Below are positions 44,187-53,445 of a DNA stretch of 64,000 nt, one piece after another; the stretch's first letter is position 1; every line of letters begins with the position of its first letter. The notes under the pieces are model-generated. The model worked only from the letters and a program-made list of their open reading frames with translations. It had not been told where the DNA came from and made no database searches. Source of the DNA: Ensifer sp. IC3342 (lineage in GTDB: Bacteria > Pseudomonadota > Alphaproteobacteria > Rhizobiales > Rhizobiaceae); NCBI RefSeq assembly GCF_020193655.1, contig NZ_JADYVE010000001.1, forward strand, positions 558,001 through 622,000, in the 5' to 3' direction. The translations under genes were made by a program, and so were the position numbers.

Positions 44187-45623
44187 ATGACGACCATTCT
44201 TTCTCCCGAACTGATCGGCTCTTTCATCGACATCGTCGGCAGCGGCCATGCGCTCAGCAGCCCTGCGGAGACCGCGCCTTATCTCGTCGAGTCACGCGGG
44301 CTCTATCACGGCACCACCCCCCTCGTTCTCAGGCCAGGCTCGGTCGAGGAAGTCTCGCGCATCATGCGCCTGGCAAGCCAAACCCGCACCCCGATCGTCC
44401 CGCAGGGCGGCAACACCGGGCATGTGGCCGGCCAGATTCCGCGCGAGGGAAAAACCGACATGGTTGTTTCGCTCGAGCGGCTGAACCGCATCCGCGACGT
44501 CGATCCCGTCGGAAATGTCATCGTGGCCGATGCCGGCTGCATCCTCGCGGATATACAGAGGGCGGCGGACGATGCCGGACGCCTCTTCCCGCTGTCGCTC
44601 GGCTCTGAAGGTTCCGCCCGGATCGGCGGCAATCTCTCCACCAATGCCGGCGGCACGGCCGTGCTCGCCTACGGCAATATGCGCCAGCTCTGCCTGGGGC
44701 TGGAGGTGGTGCTGCCGACCGGCGAAATCTGGGACGGATTGCGCCGGTTGAAGAAGGACAACACCGGCTACGATCTCCGAGACCTTTTCATCGGCGCGGA
44801 AGGAACGCTCGGAGTCATCACCGGCGCAGTCTTGAAGCTGTTCCCGAAGCCGCTTGGCCATCAGGTCGCATTCGCGGGTCTCAGGAGCGTCGAGGATGCA
44901 CTTCGTCTTTTCGATCGGGCTTCGAGCCTCTGCGGACCGGCGCTCACGGGTTTCGAGCTGATGCCGAGGATCGGCATAGAGTTCACCGCCCGGCATATCC
45001 CGGGCGTGCGCGACCCGATGCCGACAGTCCATCCCTGGTATGCACTGATCGATGTTTCGACGTCAGATTCCGCGGAAAGCGCGGAGCGCATGATACAGAA
45101 TGTGCTCGAAACGGGGGTCAGCGACGGTCTTGTCGAAAATGCGGTCATCGCGGCGAACGAGACGCAACGCAAGGCGCTGTGGCACATGCGCGAAAGCATG
45201 TCGCCGGCTCAGAAGCCGGAAGGCGGGTCGATCAAGCACGATGTGTCGGTGCCCGTATCGAGCATCCCCGCCTTCATGTCCGAGGCCGATGCCGCCGTAA
45301 TGAGAGCCGTGCCCGGCGCCCGTATATGTGCCTTCGGCCACATGGGCGACGGCAACATCCATTACAACATTTCCCAGCCAGTCGGCGCCGACAAACAGGC
45401 GTTCCTCGACCGTTGGCGCGAGATGAACGGCATCGTCCACGGGATTGTGCTGAAATATCGCGGATCGATCTCGGCCGAGCACGGCATCGGTCAGTTGAAG
45501 CGCGATGAGCTCGCGGAAATCCGCCCGGCAATCGAGATCGAACTGATGCAGCGGATCAAGCATGCCTTCGACCCCGCAGGCATCATGAATCCCGATAAGG
45601 TGCTGCGCTCAAGGTCTATGTGA
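44187..45623 (+). CDS. FAD-linked D-2-hydroxyacid dehydrogenase (GlcD/D2HGDH-like)
   Basis: A 478-residue flavoprotein of the FAD-binding oxidase/transferase type 4 family. The PCMH FAD domain shows PQGGNTGHVAGQI and GSARIGGNLSTNAGG. The C-terminal catalytic domain has FGHMGDGNIHYN, with the metal-binding histidines, and SAEHGIGQLKRD. Close relatives oxidise D-lactate, glycolate or D-2-hydroxyglutarate. No specific partner is nearby, so the substrate stays open. Confidence 0.88.
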   Translation: MTTILSPELIGSFIDIVGSGHALSSPAETAPYLVESRGLYHGTTPLVLRPGSVEEVSRIMRLASQTRTPIVPQGGNTGHVAGQIPREGKTDMVVSLERLNRIRDVDPVGNVIVADAGCILADIQRAADDAGRLFPLSLGSEGSARIGGNLSTNAGGTAVLAYGNMRQLCLGLEVVLPTGEIWDGLRRLKKDNTGYDLRDLFIGAEGTLGVITGAVLKLFPKPLGHQVAFAGLRSVEDALRLFDRASSLCGPALTGFELMPRIGIEFTARHIPGVRDPMPTVHPWYALIDVSTSDSAESAERMIQNVLETGVSDGLVENAVIAANETQRKALWHMRESMSPAQKPEGGSIKHDVSVPVSSIPAFMSEADAAVMRAVPGARICAFGHMGDGNIHYNISQPVGADKQAFLDRWREMNGIVHGIVLKYRGSISAEHGIGQLKRDELAEIRPAIEIELMQRIKHAFDPAGIMNPDKVLRSRSM

Positions 45624-45624
45624 T

Positions 45625-47802
45625 CTAGCCGCCCATCCTGAGCTGCGTCAGCTGCATCAGCGTATCGGCGCTGATGCCGAAACCGCCGCTGCCTGACAGG
45701 ATGGTGGCGGCGGGAGAGACATCGGTGTTGTTCTCGACGTCATAAAGAGCGGTGAAACGCTGCAGGAGTTTCTCGAGCTTCTCGGGATCGTGGAGATCCT
45801 CGATATTCATCACACGCTTGATGTATTCGGCTTGAATATCGATGTCGCTGCTCGCCATCTCCTGCGGGATGCTGAAGGCGGTTCGGACGACCTGCATCAA
45901 GGCGCTGTCGGCAAGAAGGTCGTAGGCTGTGTTGACGTCCGGGGCCATACGCTTGAAGTAGAGCGCCAGGCGGACACCGGCATTGTCCTCGCCGGCGTTT
46001 TCTTCCAGGGTCTGGTTTAGGTAAAGATCCATCGTCGCGATGATGCCGCGCCGGGTTTGGATTTGGCCGGCGCCTCCGCGTGCAAGCTTTCCTTCGACGT
46101 CGAAATTGAAAGAAGCGACGATCTCGCGATAGCGGGTATCGCTCACCGTGTTGATCGGGCTTTCCGGATCATCGAGATCGGACGCAAACATCTCCTCGAG
46201 ATAGCTGGTCTCGACGGTCTCAGGATCGATGCCCGCGGCGACAAGGACGAAATCGACCAGGCGCCGATTACCTAGCAAGTCGTCGAGCGTTTCTATCTTC
46301 TGCATCTCGGCACTGTAGTATTTCGCCTCTTCCTGCGCCTTGGCCTTATCGTCGTCGGTGCCAAAGCGGCTCTTTTCGATGACATAGGCCTTCGACGTAT
46401 TGAGGATTTCGGCCTCGGACTGTGCAAGTTTCGGCGCGCCAAGCGAGCCGTCGGGCTCGAAGTTGAACGCCTTCGCAAGTCTCACGTAGCGCTCGTCCTT
46501 AAGAGAGTTGGCATAGCTGTCGGGGTCGCTCAGATCGCTGGTCAGGACTTTTCTCAGCTTGCGCAAGCTGTCCCCCTCCTCCTCGAGACCGAAAGCGCGG
46601 AGCGTAAGCGTCATCATGCTGGGATCGTTGAGCAGATTGTCGACGCTTGCTAGCGTGTTGACCAGCATCTTGAACCGGGAGATCAAGGCCTCGTCCGCAG
46701 CATCGTCCTTGTCGTTGTAGTGGATCATATAGCCATCGGATGTGGTGGCGATCTGCGTTGCCGTCTGCGCGTCGTCGCCGCTGGCGAGCGTGCCGTCGGT
46801 CTGGAAATTGAAGGCGGCAGCCATCGCCTTGTAGGCCTTGTTGTATTCGCCGCCCATCGTGTTGGCATAGCTGTTCGGATCGTCGAGGTCACTGGTCAGG
46901 ATGTTCTCGACGGTCGTCGTCAAGGTGCTCGGCGGCAATCCGAAAGCGGTCACGACGTAATTCAGCAAACGGGTATCGGCCTTCAACTCGGCGACCGTCG
47001 TGATGCTGCCGATCTTTGCCTCATAATAGCTCTTGTTGAGCAGAGCCTCGGCCGAGGTAACGCGATCGCTGGCGTTGAGGATGTAGCTCTCGTTGATGGC
47101 GCTCTTTTGCGCGGCGCTTTGCGGCAGCGTGTTGGCGGGCAGGCTCCCGTCGGTCTGGAAATTGAATGCCTTAGCGAAATTCAGCGCCGAGCTGCTGCCG
47201 AGCTTGTTTACGTAGCTGTTCGGATTGTTGACGTCGCTGGTCAGGATCTGTTTCAAATGGGAATAGGACGTGTATTTGGGATCGAACTCGAAGGCCTTCA
47301 TCGCATAGGTCCTGAGGCGTTCGTTGCCCAGGAACTGGTCGACATCCGTCACCGTATCGATCACCGCGTTGTAGTAACTCGTCTCGGCATTGAGCACATT
47401 CGACTGGTTCGCGATCGTCTCGCTGTAAAGCCCTATGAGGGCATCGGTCTGAGCGTCGGTCTGCGCAACGGCGGTCGACGAACCAAAACTGAACGCTTCG
47501 GCGAAGTTGCGATACCGCTCGTCCGTCAGGCGATTGGCAAAGCTGTTGTCGTCCGCAAGATCGCTCTCGAGAACCTTTCGCATGAAAGCGACCGCATAGG
47601 TCATGTCCTCGAGGCCGTGGGCCTTCATTGCGTAGGAATAGAGCCGGTAATCGTCGAGAAATTCGTCGACCGACGTCACCTTGCCGATATTGGCTTTGTA
47701 GTATTCGGCCTCACGCGCAACCAGCGGCTGGATCGACACGCGATTGAGACTGGCCCTCATGTCGCGGATGATGAGATTGTAGTCGATATAGGTCGAAACC
47801 AT
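45625..47802 (-). CDS. DUF1217 repeat protein
   Basis: A 725-residue acidic, helix-rich protein made of at least five ~140-residue repeats. Each has an 'LTSDLxDPNSYANxLxDERY' element followed by 'AFNFxxDGSL' (around ILTSDVNNPNSYVNKLG, VLTSDLSDPDSYANSLK and MFASDLDDPESPINTVS). Another per-repeat element is of the type YYxAxIxxVxTVDxLLxxxRLxxYxxxAFGL. This matches DUF1217, known in Rhizobiales and sometimes found near flagellar genes; the function is unknown. There is no signal peptide or membrane helix. ATG 47802 follows AAGGCGGCGGC. Confidence 0.8.
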   Translation of the reverse strand: MVSTYIDYNLIIRDMRASLNRVSIQPLVAREAEYYKANIGKVTSVDEFLDDYRLYSYAMKAHGLEDMTYAVAFMRKVLESDLADDNSFANRLTDERYRNFAEAFSFGSSTAVAQTDAQTDALIGLYSETIANQSNVLNAETSYYNAVIDTVTDVDQFLGNERLRTYAMKAFEFDPKYTSYSHLKQILTSDVNNPNSYVNKLGSSSALNFAKAFNFQTDGSLPANTLPQSAAQKSAINESYILNASDRVTSAEALLNKSYYEAKIGSITTVAELKADTRLLNYVVTAFGLPPSTLTTTVENILTSDLDDPNSYANTMGGEYNKAYKAMAAAFNFQTDGTLASGDDAQTATQIATTSDGYMIHYNDKDDAADEALISRFKMLVNTLASVDNLLNDPSMMTLTLRAFGLEEEGDSLRKLRKVLTSDLSDPDSYANSLKDERYVRLAKAFNFEPDGSLGAPKLAQSEAEILNTSKAYVIEKSRFGTDDDKAKAQEEAKYYSAEMQKIETLDDLLGNRRLVDFVLVAAGIDPETVETSYLEEMFASDLDDPESPINTVSDTRYREIVASFNFDVEGKLARGGAGQIQTRRGIIATMDLYLNQTLEENAGEDNAGVRLALYFKRMAPDVNTAYDLLADSALMQVVRTAFSIPQEMASSDIDIQAEYIKRVMNIEDLHDPEKLEKLLQRFTALYDVENNTDVSPAATILSGSGGFGISADTLMQLTQLRMGG

Positions 47803-48103
47803 GCCGCCGCCTTGTCGATTGCCTGCGGGCCGAAGCCCACCAAAACAGAATTCTGACGCCGGAGACTTGTGTGGGGCTTTTTCCGGCGTTCGTTCGCGGT
47901 TCGAAAAATCCTGGCAATTTCGTTGACGAAGAAGAAACCTTGACGGGTCGGCTTTTGCTAACCATCGGGCCACGCAAAGTTTTTTTAACCGCGATTTTTA
48001 AGCCGTCCGGAAGAGCGGCTGCCTATTCTCCCGCCCATAGAGGACGAAAAGTCCCGACGAGAAGACCGGAAACGGCTCTCAAGGAAAAACAAGGGCGATT
48101 GAA
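47803..48103. other. 301-base divergent gap
   Basis: No gene was recognised. Between the minus-strand DUF1217 gene and the plus-strand DUF6101-like gene, it contains a T-rich patch (GTTTTTTTAACCGCGATTTT, ~47979-47998) and a small stem AGCCGTCCGGAAGAGCGGCT. Promoters for both genes are expected here. Confidence 0.4.
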
Positions 48104-48670
48104 ATGCGCAACACACTTTCTCAACCGGCTTGGGTTGAAAACAAACTGAGGCTCGATCCGAAGCGTTTTCCACAGCAGGCGACCTACGCCTTGCGCGGCC
48201 ATGCCGGCAATGTCACCATCAGCCTCGACGAACGTGGCGCTGTTTTGCGCAAGGTGCTACCATCGAGCGGCCTGCCGCTTTCGATCGCGTTGCCTGCGCG
48301 AGCGTTCAAGGGTGTTGCGGCGCGGGCGATCGACCATGGCGACGGGGAGGTTACAGTGACGCTCGAACTCCATCACGACGATCCGGATCTTTGCATCCCG
48401 CTGCTCGTCGCCCACGACCTTTCCGACATTGCCGCCGACTGGCGGGCCTGGGCCGAAGCCTATCGCATCCCGATGCTGATGGTAGAAGCCGATGGTGTCG
48501 CGCGGCCGCTGGAAGAGCACCTCGGCGATGTCCGCACGGCTCCGGCGAAACCGCGTCGCCGCCACTCCTTTTTCGCCGAGCGCCGTCCGCGCTTTCTCGT
48601 GCGTCGCTCGACCGGGGCACTTGGCGTTCACATGAAAATCGACGGGCGCGAAATTATCGCCCGGACCTGA
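48104..48670 (+). CDS. DUF6101-like protein of unknown function
   Basis: A 188-residue basic protein. A beta-rich N-terminal part includes HAGNVTISLDERGAVLRK, and LELHHDDPDLCIPLLVAHD lies in the middle. The C terminus is very basic (PRRRHSFFAERRPRFLVRRS), perhaps nucleic-acid or membrane-surface binding. I associate it with the rhizobial DUF6101 family from memory. There is no signal peptide. A strong stem-loop follows. Confidence 0.65.
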   Translation: MRNTLSQPAWVENKLRLDPKRFPQQATYALRGHAGNVTISLDERGAVLRKVLPSSGLPLSIALPARAFKGVAARAIDHGDGEVTVTLELHHDDPDLCIPLLVAHDLSDIAADWRAWAEAYRIPMLMVEADGVARPLEEHLGDVRTAPAKPRRRHSFFAERRPRFLVRRSTGALGVHMKIDGREIIART

Positions 48671-48696
48671 TTTCCTCTCCCATCGACTTCCAGTGC

Positions 48697-48727
48697 GAGG
48701 ACCGGCCGAACCCTGCGGCCGGTCCTC
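48697..48727 (+). terminator. Stem-loop terminator after the DUF6101-like gene
   Basis: A perfect 12-base stem GAGGACCGGCCG/CGGCCGGTCCTC with a seven-base loop begins 26 bases after the stop. It is followed by GTCATTT, so the T-tract is weak, but the stem is very stable. Confidence 0.65.
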
Positions 48728-48881
48728 GTCATTTGGCGCTTGCGATGCCACGCACGCGGGTAAATTCTGCCTGGGAGGTTTTCCACATGTTGCGGGCAAA
48801 TGTTACCGCAGAAACAGTGGCTTCGCCTTCATCATGCCATATGCGCTCCATAGCCAATGGCACGAATGAAGGAGATATCGC

Positions 48882-48986
48882 ATGCGCAAGCAACTGCTCG
48901 CCATCCTCACTGCTATCCGGGCCGCTTTCCGTGCGCGTACTCCCGTCAAGCCGCGCAAGCCCGATGGCGGGCCGAGCTGGGCGTAA
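48882..48986 (+). CDS. Small basic protein, 34 residues
   Basis: The sequence begins MRKQLLAILTAIRAAF and ends KPRKPDGGPSWA. A near-consensus ribosome site AAGGAGAT lies six bases before the ATG, and a Rho-independent terminator follows 57 bases after the stop. The first half is an amphipathic or membrane-tending helix; the tail is Pro/Lys/Gly-rich. Coding signals (ribosome site, terminator, codon usage) are good, but the function is unknown and no family was recognised. Confidence 0.6.
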   Translation: MRKQLLAILTAIRAAFRARTPVKPRKPDGGPSWA

Positions 48987-49043
48987 GAGGCATCACGAAT
49001 GGATGGGACTGACCGAAATGCCGGTCGAACTGAAGCCCACACG

Positions 49044-49071
49044 TCCTCCGGATCCAGCCGGAGGATTTTTT
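49044..49071 (+). terminator. Rho-independent terminator of the 34-residue gene
   Basis: The stem TCCTCCGG/CCGGAGGA with loop ATCCAG is followed by TTTTTT. The T-tract overlaps the end of the convergent ubiA gene. It works in the plus direction; the minus side lacks a T-tract. Confidence 0.8.
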
Positions 49072-50029
49072 ACATAAGACGGACGAGAAGCGTCAGCACA
49101 AGGCCGGCGAAAACAATGAGGCCGACGACGCTGTTGAACTTGAACAAGGCAAGGCACTGCAGCGGGTCATGGATATTCAATACCAGGATCTGATAGCCAA
49201 GCATCACGGCCGCGACCAGAAGAGCCGCATAAGCGAAGAAGCCCGCTCCCGCCGCAACAAAGGCGAGCAGCATCAGCAACACGGCTAATCCGTAGAGCCC
49301 GATCAGCCAAGGTCGAGGATTGTCTCCGAACCGGCGCGCAGTCGAACGGACGCCGATCAGTTCGTCGTCCTCCCTGTCCTGATAGGCGTAGATGGTGTCG
49401 TAGCCGATGGTCCAGGCGATTGCTGCGCCGTAGAGGATGACGCAGGCAAGGGACAATTCGCCGAACTCCGCCGACCAGCCCATTATGGCGCCCCACGAGA
49501 AAGCAAGGCCGAGGAAGAATTGCGGCCAGTCCGTGAAGCGCTTGGCAAAGGGATAGATCGCCACCAGCGCCAGCGAGAGAATGCCTAGGAAAACGGTGAA
49601 GCCGTTGAACTGCAGCAGGACGAGAAAACCCACCAGGGCCTGCAGCACCATGAAGGCCTTGGCCTGGAAGCGCGTGACGCGCCCGGAAGGCAGGGGACGC
49701 GACCGCGTACGCGCCACTTCCATATCGATATTGTGGTCGACGATGTCATTGTAGGTGCAGCCGGCGCCACGCATCGCGATCGCGCCGACCGTGAACAGGA
49801 CAACGTGGAACAGGAAGCGACCCACCGAGAAGCTGCCGAGACTTGCCGCTGTCGCGGCAGCCAGCGCGGCCGACCAGAGGCAGGGCCATAGCAAAAGCTG
49901 CCAACCGATCGGCCTGTCCCAGCGGGCAAGCTGCGCATAGGGCCAGACCGCGCGCGGCAAGACACGATAGACCCAGTTGTTGGACGGTGCGTCATGAACG
50001 CGGCCGGAATCTAGAGAGGAAGTGTTCAT
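49070..50029 (-). CDS. ubiA: 4-hydroxybenzoate polyprenyltransferase
   Basis: A 319-residue membrane enzyme with about eight helices that attaches the polyprenyl tail to 4-hydroxybenzoate in ubiquinone synthesis. Both Mg-binding aspartate motifs are present: NDIVDHNID and YAYQDREDDELIG. Length is normal, and ATG 50029 has GAGAGGAAGTG upstream. It stands alone on the minus strand, with a RIME repeat behind its start. Confidence 0.94.
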   Translation of the reverse strand: MNTSSLDSGRVHDAPSNNWVYRVLPRAVWPYAQLARWDRPIGWQLLLWPCLWSAALAAATAASLGSFSVGRFLFHVVLFTVGAIAMRGAGCTYNDIVDHNIDMEVARTRSRPLPSGRVTRFQAKAFMVLQALVGFLVLLQFNGFTVFLGILSLALVAIYPFAKRFTDWPQFFLGLAFSWGAIMGWSAEFGELSLACVILYGAAIAWTIGYDTIYAYQDREDDELIGVRSTARRFGDNPRPWLIGLYGLAVLLMLLAFVAAGAGFFAYAALLVAAVMLGYQILVLNIHDPLQCLALFKFNSVVGLIVFAGLVLTLLVRLM

Positions 50030-50096
50030 CGCTCCTGTTTGGCTCCCCGGGACCGGGCGGTCAAGCGGCGGCGCTCTGTTCCACAGTCGCCACTGA

Positions 50097-50197
50097 ATGT
50101 TTCCTTAAATCCTAGCCGATTTAGGGATAAGAACATGCAGTGATTCAACGGGCGACAGCGGCCTTTGCACGGCCGATTCGACACAGCGGCGCTGTCG
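50097..50197. repeat. RIME-type mosaic repeat
   Basis: The first palindrome (50097-50140) reads ATGTTTCCTTAAATCCTAGC then GATTTAGGGATAAGAACATG. The second module (50153-50197) is diverged: CGACAGCGGCCTTTGCACGG to GGCGCTGTCG. It lies between ubiA and the stop of the MipA gene. Confidence 0.75.
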
Positions 50198-50201
50198 GCC
50201 G

Positions 50202-51005
50202 TCAGGGAAGAGTAAAGTCGAAGCGATAGGTCGCGGAGACCCCGACCAGAAGCTGGTTGCGGCTGCCGCGTTCGCGCACCAGGCTCGAATCGGCGGCGGG
50301 GCCCATCAATCGCTCGTATTCGGCATAGGCGCTGGTCTCCAGCTTCTCGGTCGCCTGCCAGGTAATCGCAGCTCCGAGGCCGACGGAGTTGATGCCGCCG
50401 CCCGGGTCATAGGCGCTCAGGCCAGACGCGGCAGATTCCCTGTTGTTCACACCGTAATAGGTGTCGAAATAATCGCTCGTCGCAGCCGTGAGCCTCGGAC
50501 CGCCGGAAACGCGCACTGTGTCGCTGACATCGACGAAGGCGTCCGCCGCAACGTCCGCGACGACCCCGTGATGGGTGCGGATGCCTTGGCGGACCTCGGC
50601 ACGCAGACGCATCCAATCCGTCGGATAGACTTCGGCGAAGCCGCCGACTTCGCCGCCGAACTTGACCGGATCGAGACCCTTCAGGTCGCTCGACCTATCC
50701 TCGTCGCGCTCGAAGAGCAGCTTGCCCACGACGCCTGCCCGGTACCCGCCCTGATCGAGGAGGGCGTAGGACATGTTGTCGTTACGCGACGAGAAACGCA
50801 CTGTGCTACCGGCTTTGCCGAGCGAGATCAGCGGCGCCGCTTGAAACATCAGATCCGAAGCGCCTTCATATTTCGGACCGATAAAGCCCGTTGCACCGAC
50901 CTTCAGATACCAATCGCCCGACCAAATAAAGCGGCCGTCTTCGGCGGAAGCTGCGCCGGCCAGCAGGAAAAATGTTCCAGAAAGAAAAGCAATACGGATA
51001 CGCAA
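50202..51005 (-). CDS. MipA/OmpV family outer-membrane protein
   Basis: A 267-residue beta-barrel protein with a signal peptide (residues 1-21, ending GAASAED). Alternating polar/hydrophobic strands and aromatic girdles run through it, and it ends in an aromatic-rich strand (YRFDFTLP) as outer-membrane proteins do. It matches MipA/OmpV, scaffold or stress-related outer-membrane proteins. The start is TTG at 51005, with GGAG seven bases upstream. The substrate or role is unknown. Confidence 0.85.
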   Translation of the reverse strand: MRIRIAFLSGTFFLLAGAASAEDGRFIWSGDWYLKVGATGFIGPKYEGASDLMFQAAPLISLGKAGSTVRFSSRNDNMSYALLDQGGYRAGVVGKLLFERDEDRSSDLKGLDPVKFGGEVGGFAEVYPTDWMRLRAEVRQGIRTHHGVVADVAADAFVDVSDTVRVSGGPRLTAATSDYFDTYYGVNNRESAASGLSAYDPGGGINSVGLGAAITWQATEKLETSAYAEYERLMGPAADSSLVRERGSRNQLLVGVSATYRFDFTLP

Positions 51006-51168
51006 TGAACAACTCCGGGTGAATCATTCGCCAGGCGGGTGGATTGTGCCGGGCACGAGCGGGGGGAAGGCTCGGATGTGATAGAAAGCGGCGCTTTATC
51101 TGTGGTGTGTTCCTACGATTCCGTTAACCAGGTCAATTCAGCTTTCGTTTCCCATGGCATTTTATCGG

Positions 51169-51993
51169 TCAACTTGACTGGTCGCGCAGGTAGAGGCTTG
51201 GCGGTGCGCCAAGCATGCGCCGGAACATGGTCGTGAACGCTGCGACATTCTCGTAACCCGCGTCGAGCGCCACGGTGGTGATCGGTTCGCCGTCGGCGAG
51301 GCGCGGCAGCGAACCGAAGATGCAAGCCTGCTGCCGCCAGGTGACGAAGCTGATGCCGGTTTCGTGCCGAAAAAGACGCGTAAAGGAACGGCGGCTGATG
51401 CCCATGCGATCGGCCCACTGGTCTATGGTCGCGGTCGCGGAAGGTGCCTTCAGGAACTGCCGGCACAGCGAGGCAAGCCTCGGGTTCTGCGGGAAAGGCA
51501 AACCCAACGGTCGCTCCGCAAGCCGCGGTATCTCCGCCAGCAACAGATCCATGATCAATTGCTCCCGTCGCTCCGACGACGCCTCGTCCTGCGCAGCGAC
51601 CAACGCTTCAATAAGGCTGCCGATGAGCGCGGTGATCTCCAGCACGAGCGGCCGATCCGAGCGGCCGGCGGCAGCGGAAATGTAGATCGAATGCATCCGG
51701 ACATCGCTCACCATCTCCGCCGAGTGTTCGATGCCGGCGGGTATGAGCAAGGCGTGGCCCGGAGGGATCATCCAGCGCCCGCCTGGCGTATGCACCAGGA
51801 CGACTCCGCAGCGCGCCCACCACAACTGCGTGCGGCTATGGCTGTGCGGCGGGATCCTCAAGCCGGAGGCATAGTCCTTGCCAATCGCGAGGACAGAAAC
51901 GTTCGCTTTCTCAATCCACTCCAGACTTCTGAAGTGGTCCGCATCCGGCAGTTGCGGCAGGTAATTTCTTCTCGATTTCGGCATTTGGCCCAC
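51169..51993 (-). CDS. AraC family transcription regulator
   Basis: A 274-residue protein with an N-terminal cupin-like sensing domain (PPHSHSRTQLWWARCG) and a C-terminal AraC-type double helix-turn-helix (TIDQWADRMGISRRSFTRLF, VALDAGYENVAAFTTMFRR). It is divergent from an MFS exporter gene across ~100 bases, so it most likely controls that gene and itself. GTG at 51993 or ATG at 51984 can start it; the difference is three residues. Confidence 0.85.
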   Translation of the reverse strand: MGQMPKSRRNYLPQLPDADHFRSLEWIEKANVSVLAIGKDYASGLRIPPHSHSRTQLWWARCGVVLVHTPGGRWMIPPGHALLIPAGIEHSAEMVSDVRMHSIYISAAAGRSDRPLVLEITALIGSLIEALVAAQDEASSERREQLIMDLLLAEIPRLAERPLGLPFPQNPRLASLCRQFLKAPSATATIDQWADRMGISRRSFTRLFRHETGISFVTWRQQACIFGSLPRLADGEPITTVALDAGYENVAAFTTMFRRMLGAPPSLYLRDQSS

Positions 51994-52093
51994 TCGCGAA
52001 AGAAATGGACCAAATCACAAAAGCAGGCCAGCAACAAGCCGTCTAGAGATGACCGTCAACTCATCAGGCGAGCCGTTCGCGGGGAAACATCTC

Positions 52094-53290
52094 ATGGCTT
52101 CAGTAACGTCGACAGCAAGCATCAGTCCCGAGAAGACCGCCTTCTCCGTCATTCTTGCTGTCAGCTTCTGCCACATGCTGAACGATGTCATGCAGTCGCT
52201 GCTAACCGCACTGTACCCGTTGCTGAAGGCGAATTACGCACTCGACTTCGTCCAGATCGGCCTCCTGACATTCACGTTTCAATTGACCGCGTCGATGCTG
52301 CAGCCGGCAGTCGGCATCGTCACCGATCGATGGGGCCTGCCCTATTCCCTGCCGGTGGCCATGCTTTCGACCTGCTCGGGGCTCATTCTCCTCGCAAACG
52401 CCGATCACTTCTGGATCCTTCTCGTGGCGGCGAGCCTGATCGGGGTCGGTTCTGCGATCTTTCATCCCGAATCGTCCCGGGTGGCGCGGCTCGCGTCGGG
52501 CGGCCGCCACGGACTGGCGCAATCGCTCTTCCAGGTCGGCGGCAATGCCGGCAGCGCGCTGGGACCGCTGCTTGCGGCCTTCATCGTCATACCGTTCGGC
52601 CAAGGCAGTCTCGCCTGGTTCTCAGTCGTTGCGATCACCGGCTTCTTCATCCTTTCGTGGGTCAGCACGTGGTACGTGCGCCATCGCCGCATGACCATGA
52701 ACCGGCCCGCTCCGAACCGCGCGCTCCCCTTGCCGAAGGCGCGCGTTCTGTGGGCAATCGCGATCCTCGTTCTCTTGACCGCGACGAAGAACGTCTATCT
52801 CGCCAGCATATCCAGCTATTTTACCTTCTTCGTCATCGAGAAGTTTGGCACGAGCGTGCAGCAGGCCCAACTGATGCTGTTCCTGTTCCTCGGCTCGGCG
52901 GCCGCCGGGACCTTCCTCGGCGGTCCGATCGGCGACCGGTATGGCGCGCGCTTCGTCATCTGGTTCTCGATCCTCGGCGTCATTCCGTTCGCACTCATGC
53001 TGCCCTATGCAAACCTGTTCTGGACGGGGGTGCTGAGCGTAGTCATCGGCCTTATCTTTTCGTCCGCCTTCTCCGCCATCGTCGTCTTCGCGCAGGAGCT
53101 CGTTCCCGGCCGTGTGGGGCTGATTGCCGGTGTCTTTTTCGGCTTTGCCTTCGGCTTCGGCGGAATGGGCGCCGCAGTGCTCGGCATCTTCGCCGACCGG
53201 CAGGGCATCGCGTTCGTCTACGAGCTCTGCTCCTACCTGCCGCTGCTCGGTATCCTGACGGTGCTGCTGCCCAAGCTTCCGACGAGATAG
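52094..53290 (+). CDS. MFS exporter, fosmidomycin-resistance (Fsr)-like
   Basis: A 398-residue, 12-helix major facilitator. The opening HMLNDVMQSLLTALYPLLK is typical of the Fsr branch of drug:H+ antiporters, and GGPIGDRYGARFV is the inter-helix 8-9 copy of the MFS loop motif. Fsr proteins export fosmidomycin, an inhibitor of Dxr in the MEP pathway. The true substrate here is unknown. It is divergent from the AraC-type regulator. ATG 52094 follows GGGGAAAC. Confidence 0.83.
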   Translation: MASVTSTASISPEKTAFSVILAVSFCHMLNDVMQSLLTALYPLLKANYALDFVQIGLLTFTFQLTASMLQPAVGIVTDRWGLPYSLPVAMLSTCSGLILLANADHFWILLVAASLIGVGSAIFHPESSRVARLASGGRHGLAQSLFQVGGNAGSALGPLLAAFIVIPFGQGSLAWFSVVAITGFFILSWVSTWYVRHRRMTMNRPAPNRALPLPKARVLWAIAILVLLTATKNVYLASISSYFTFFVIEKFGTSVQQAQLMLFLFLGSAAAGTFLGGPIGDRYGARFVIWFSILGVIPFALMLPYANLFWTGVLSVVIGLIFSSAFSAIVVFAQELVPGRVGLIAGVFFGFAFGFGGMGAAVLGIFADRQGIAFVYELCSYLPLLGILTVLLPKLPTR

Positions 53291-53445
53291 GACGCCGTCC
53301 ATGCAGCCCCTGGATCGCCCGGTGGAGGACATTCGGTCCGGCTACCGGTCGCTCGATATAGGTCCTTGCCGACGCGACCCTCTGTAATCATTCATAAATT
53401 ATTGCGCGTTACCGTTATCGGATGGGGCTTGGGCAGGGGCATAAA

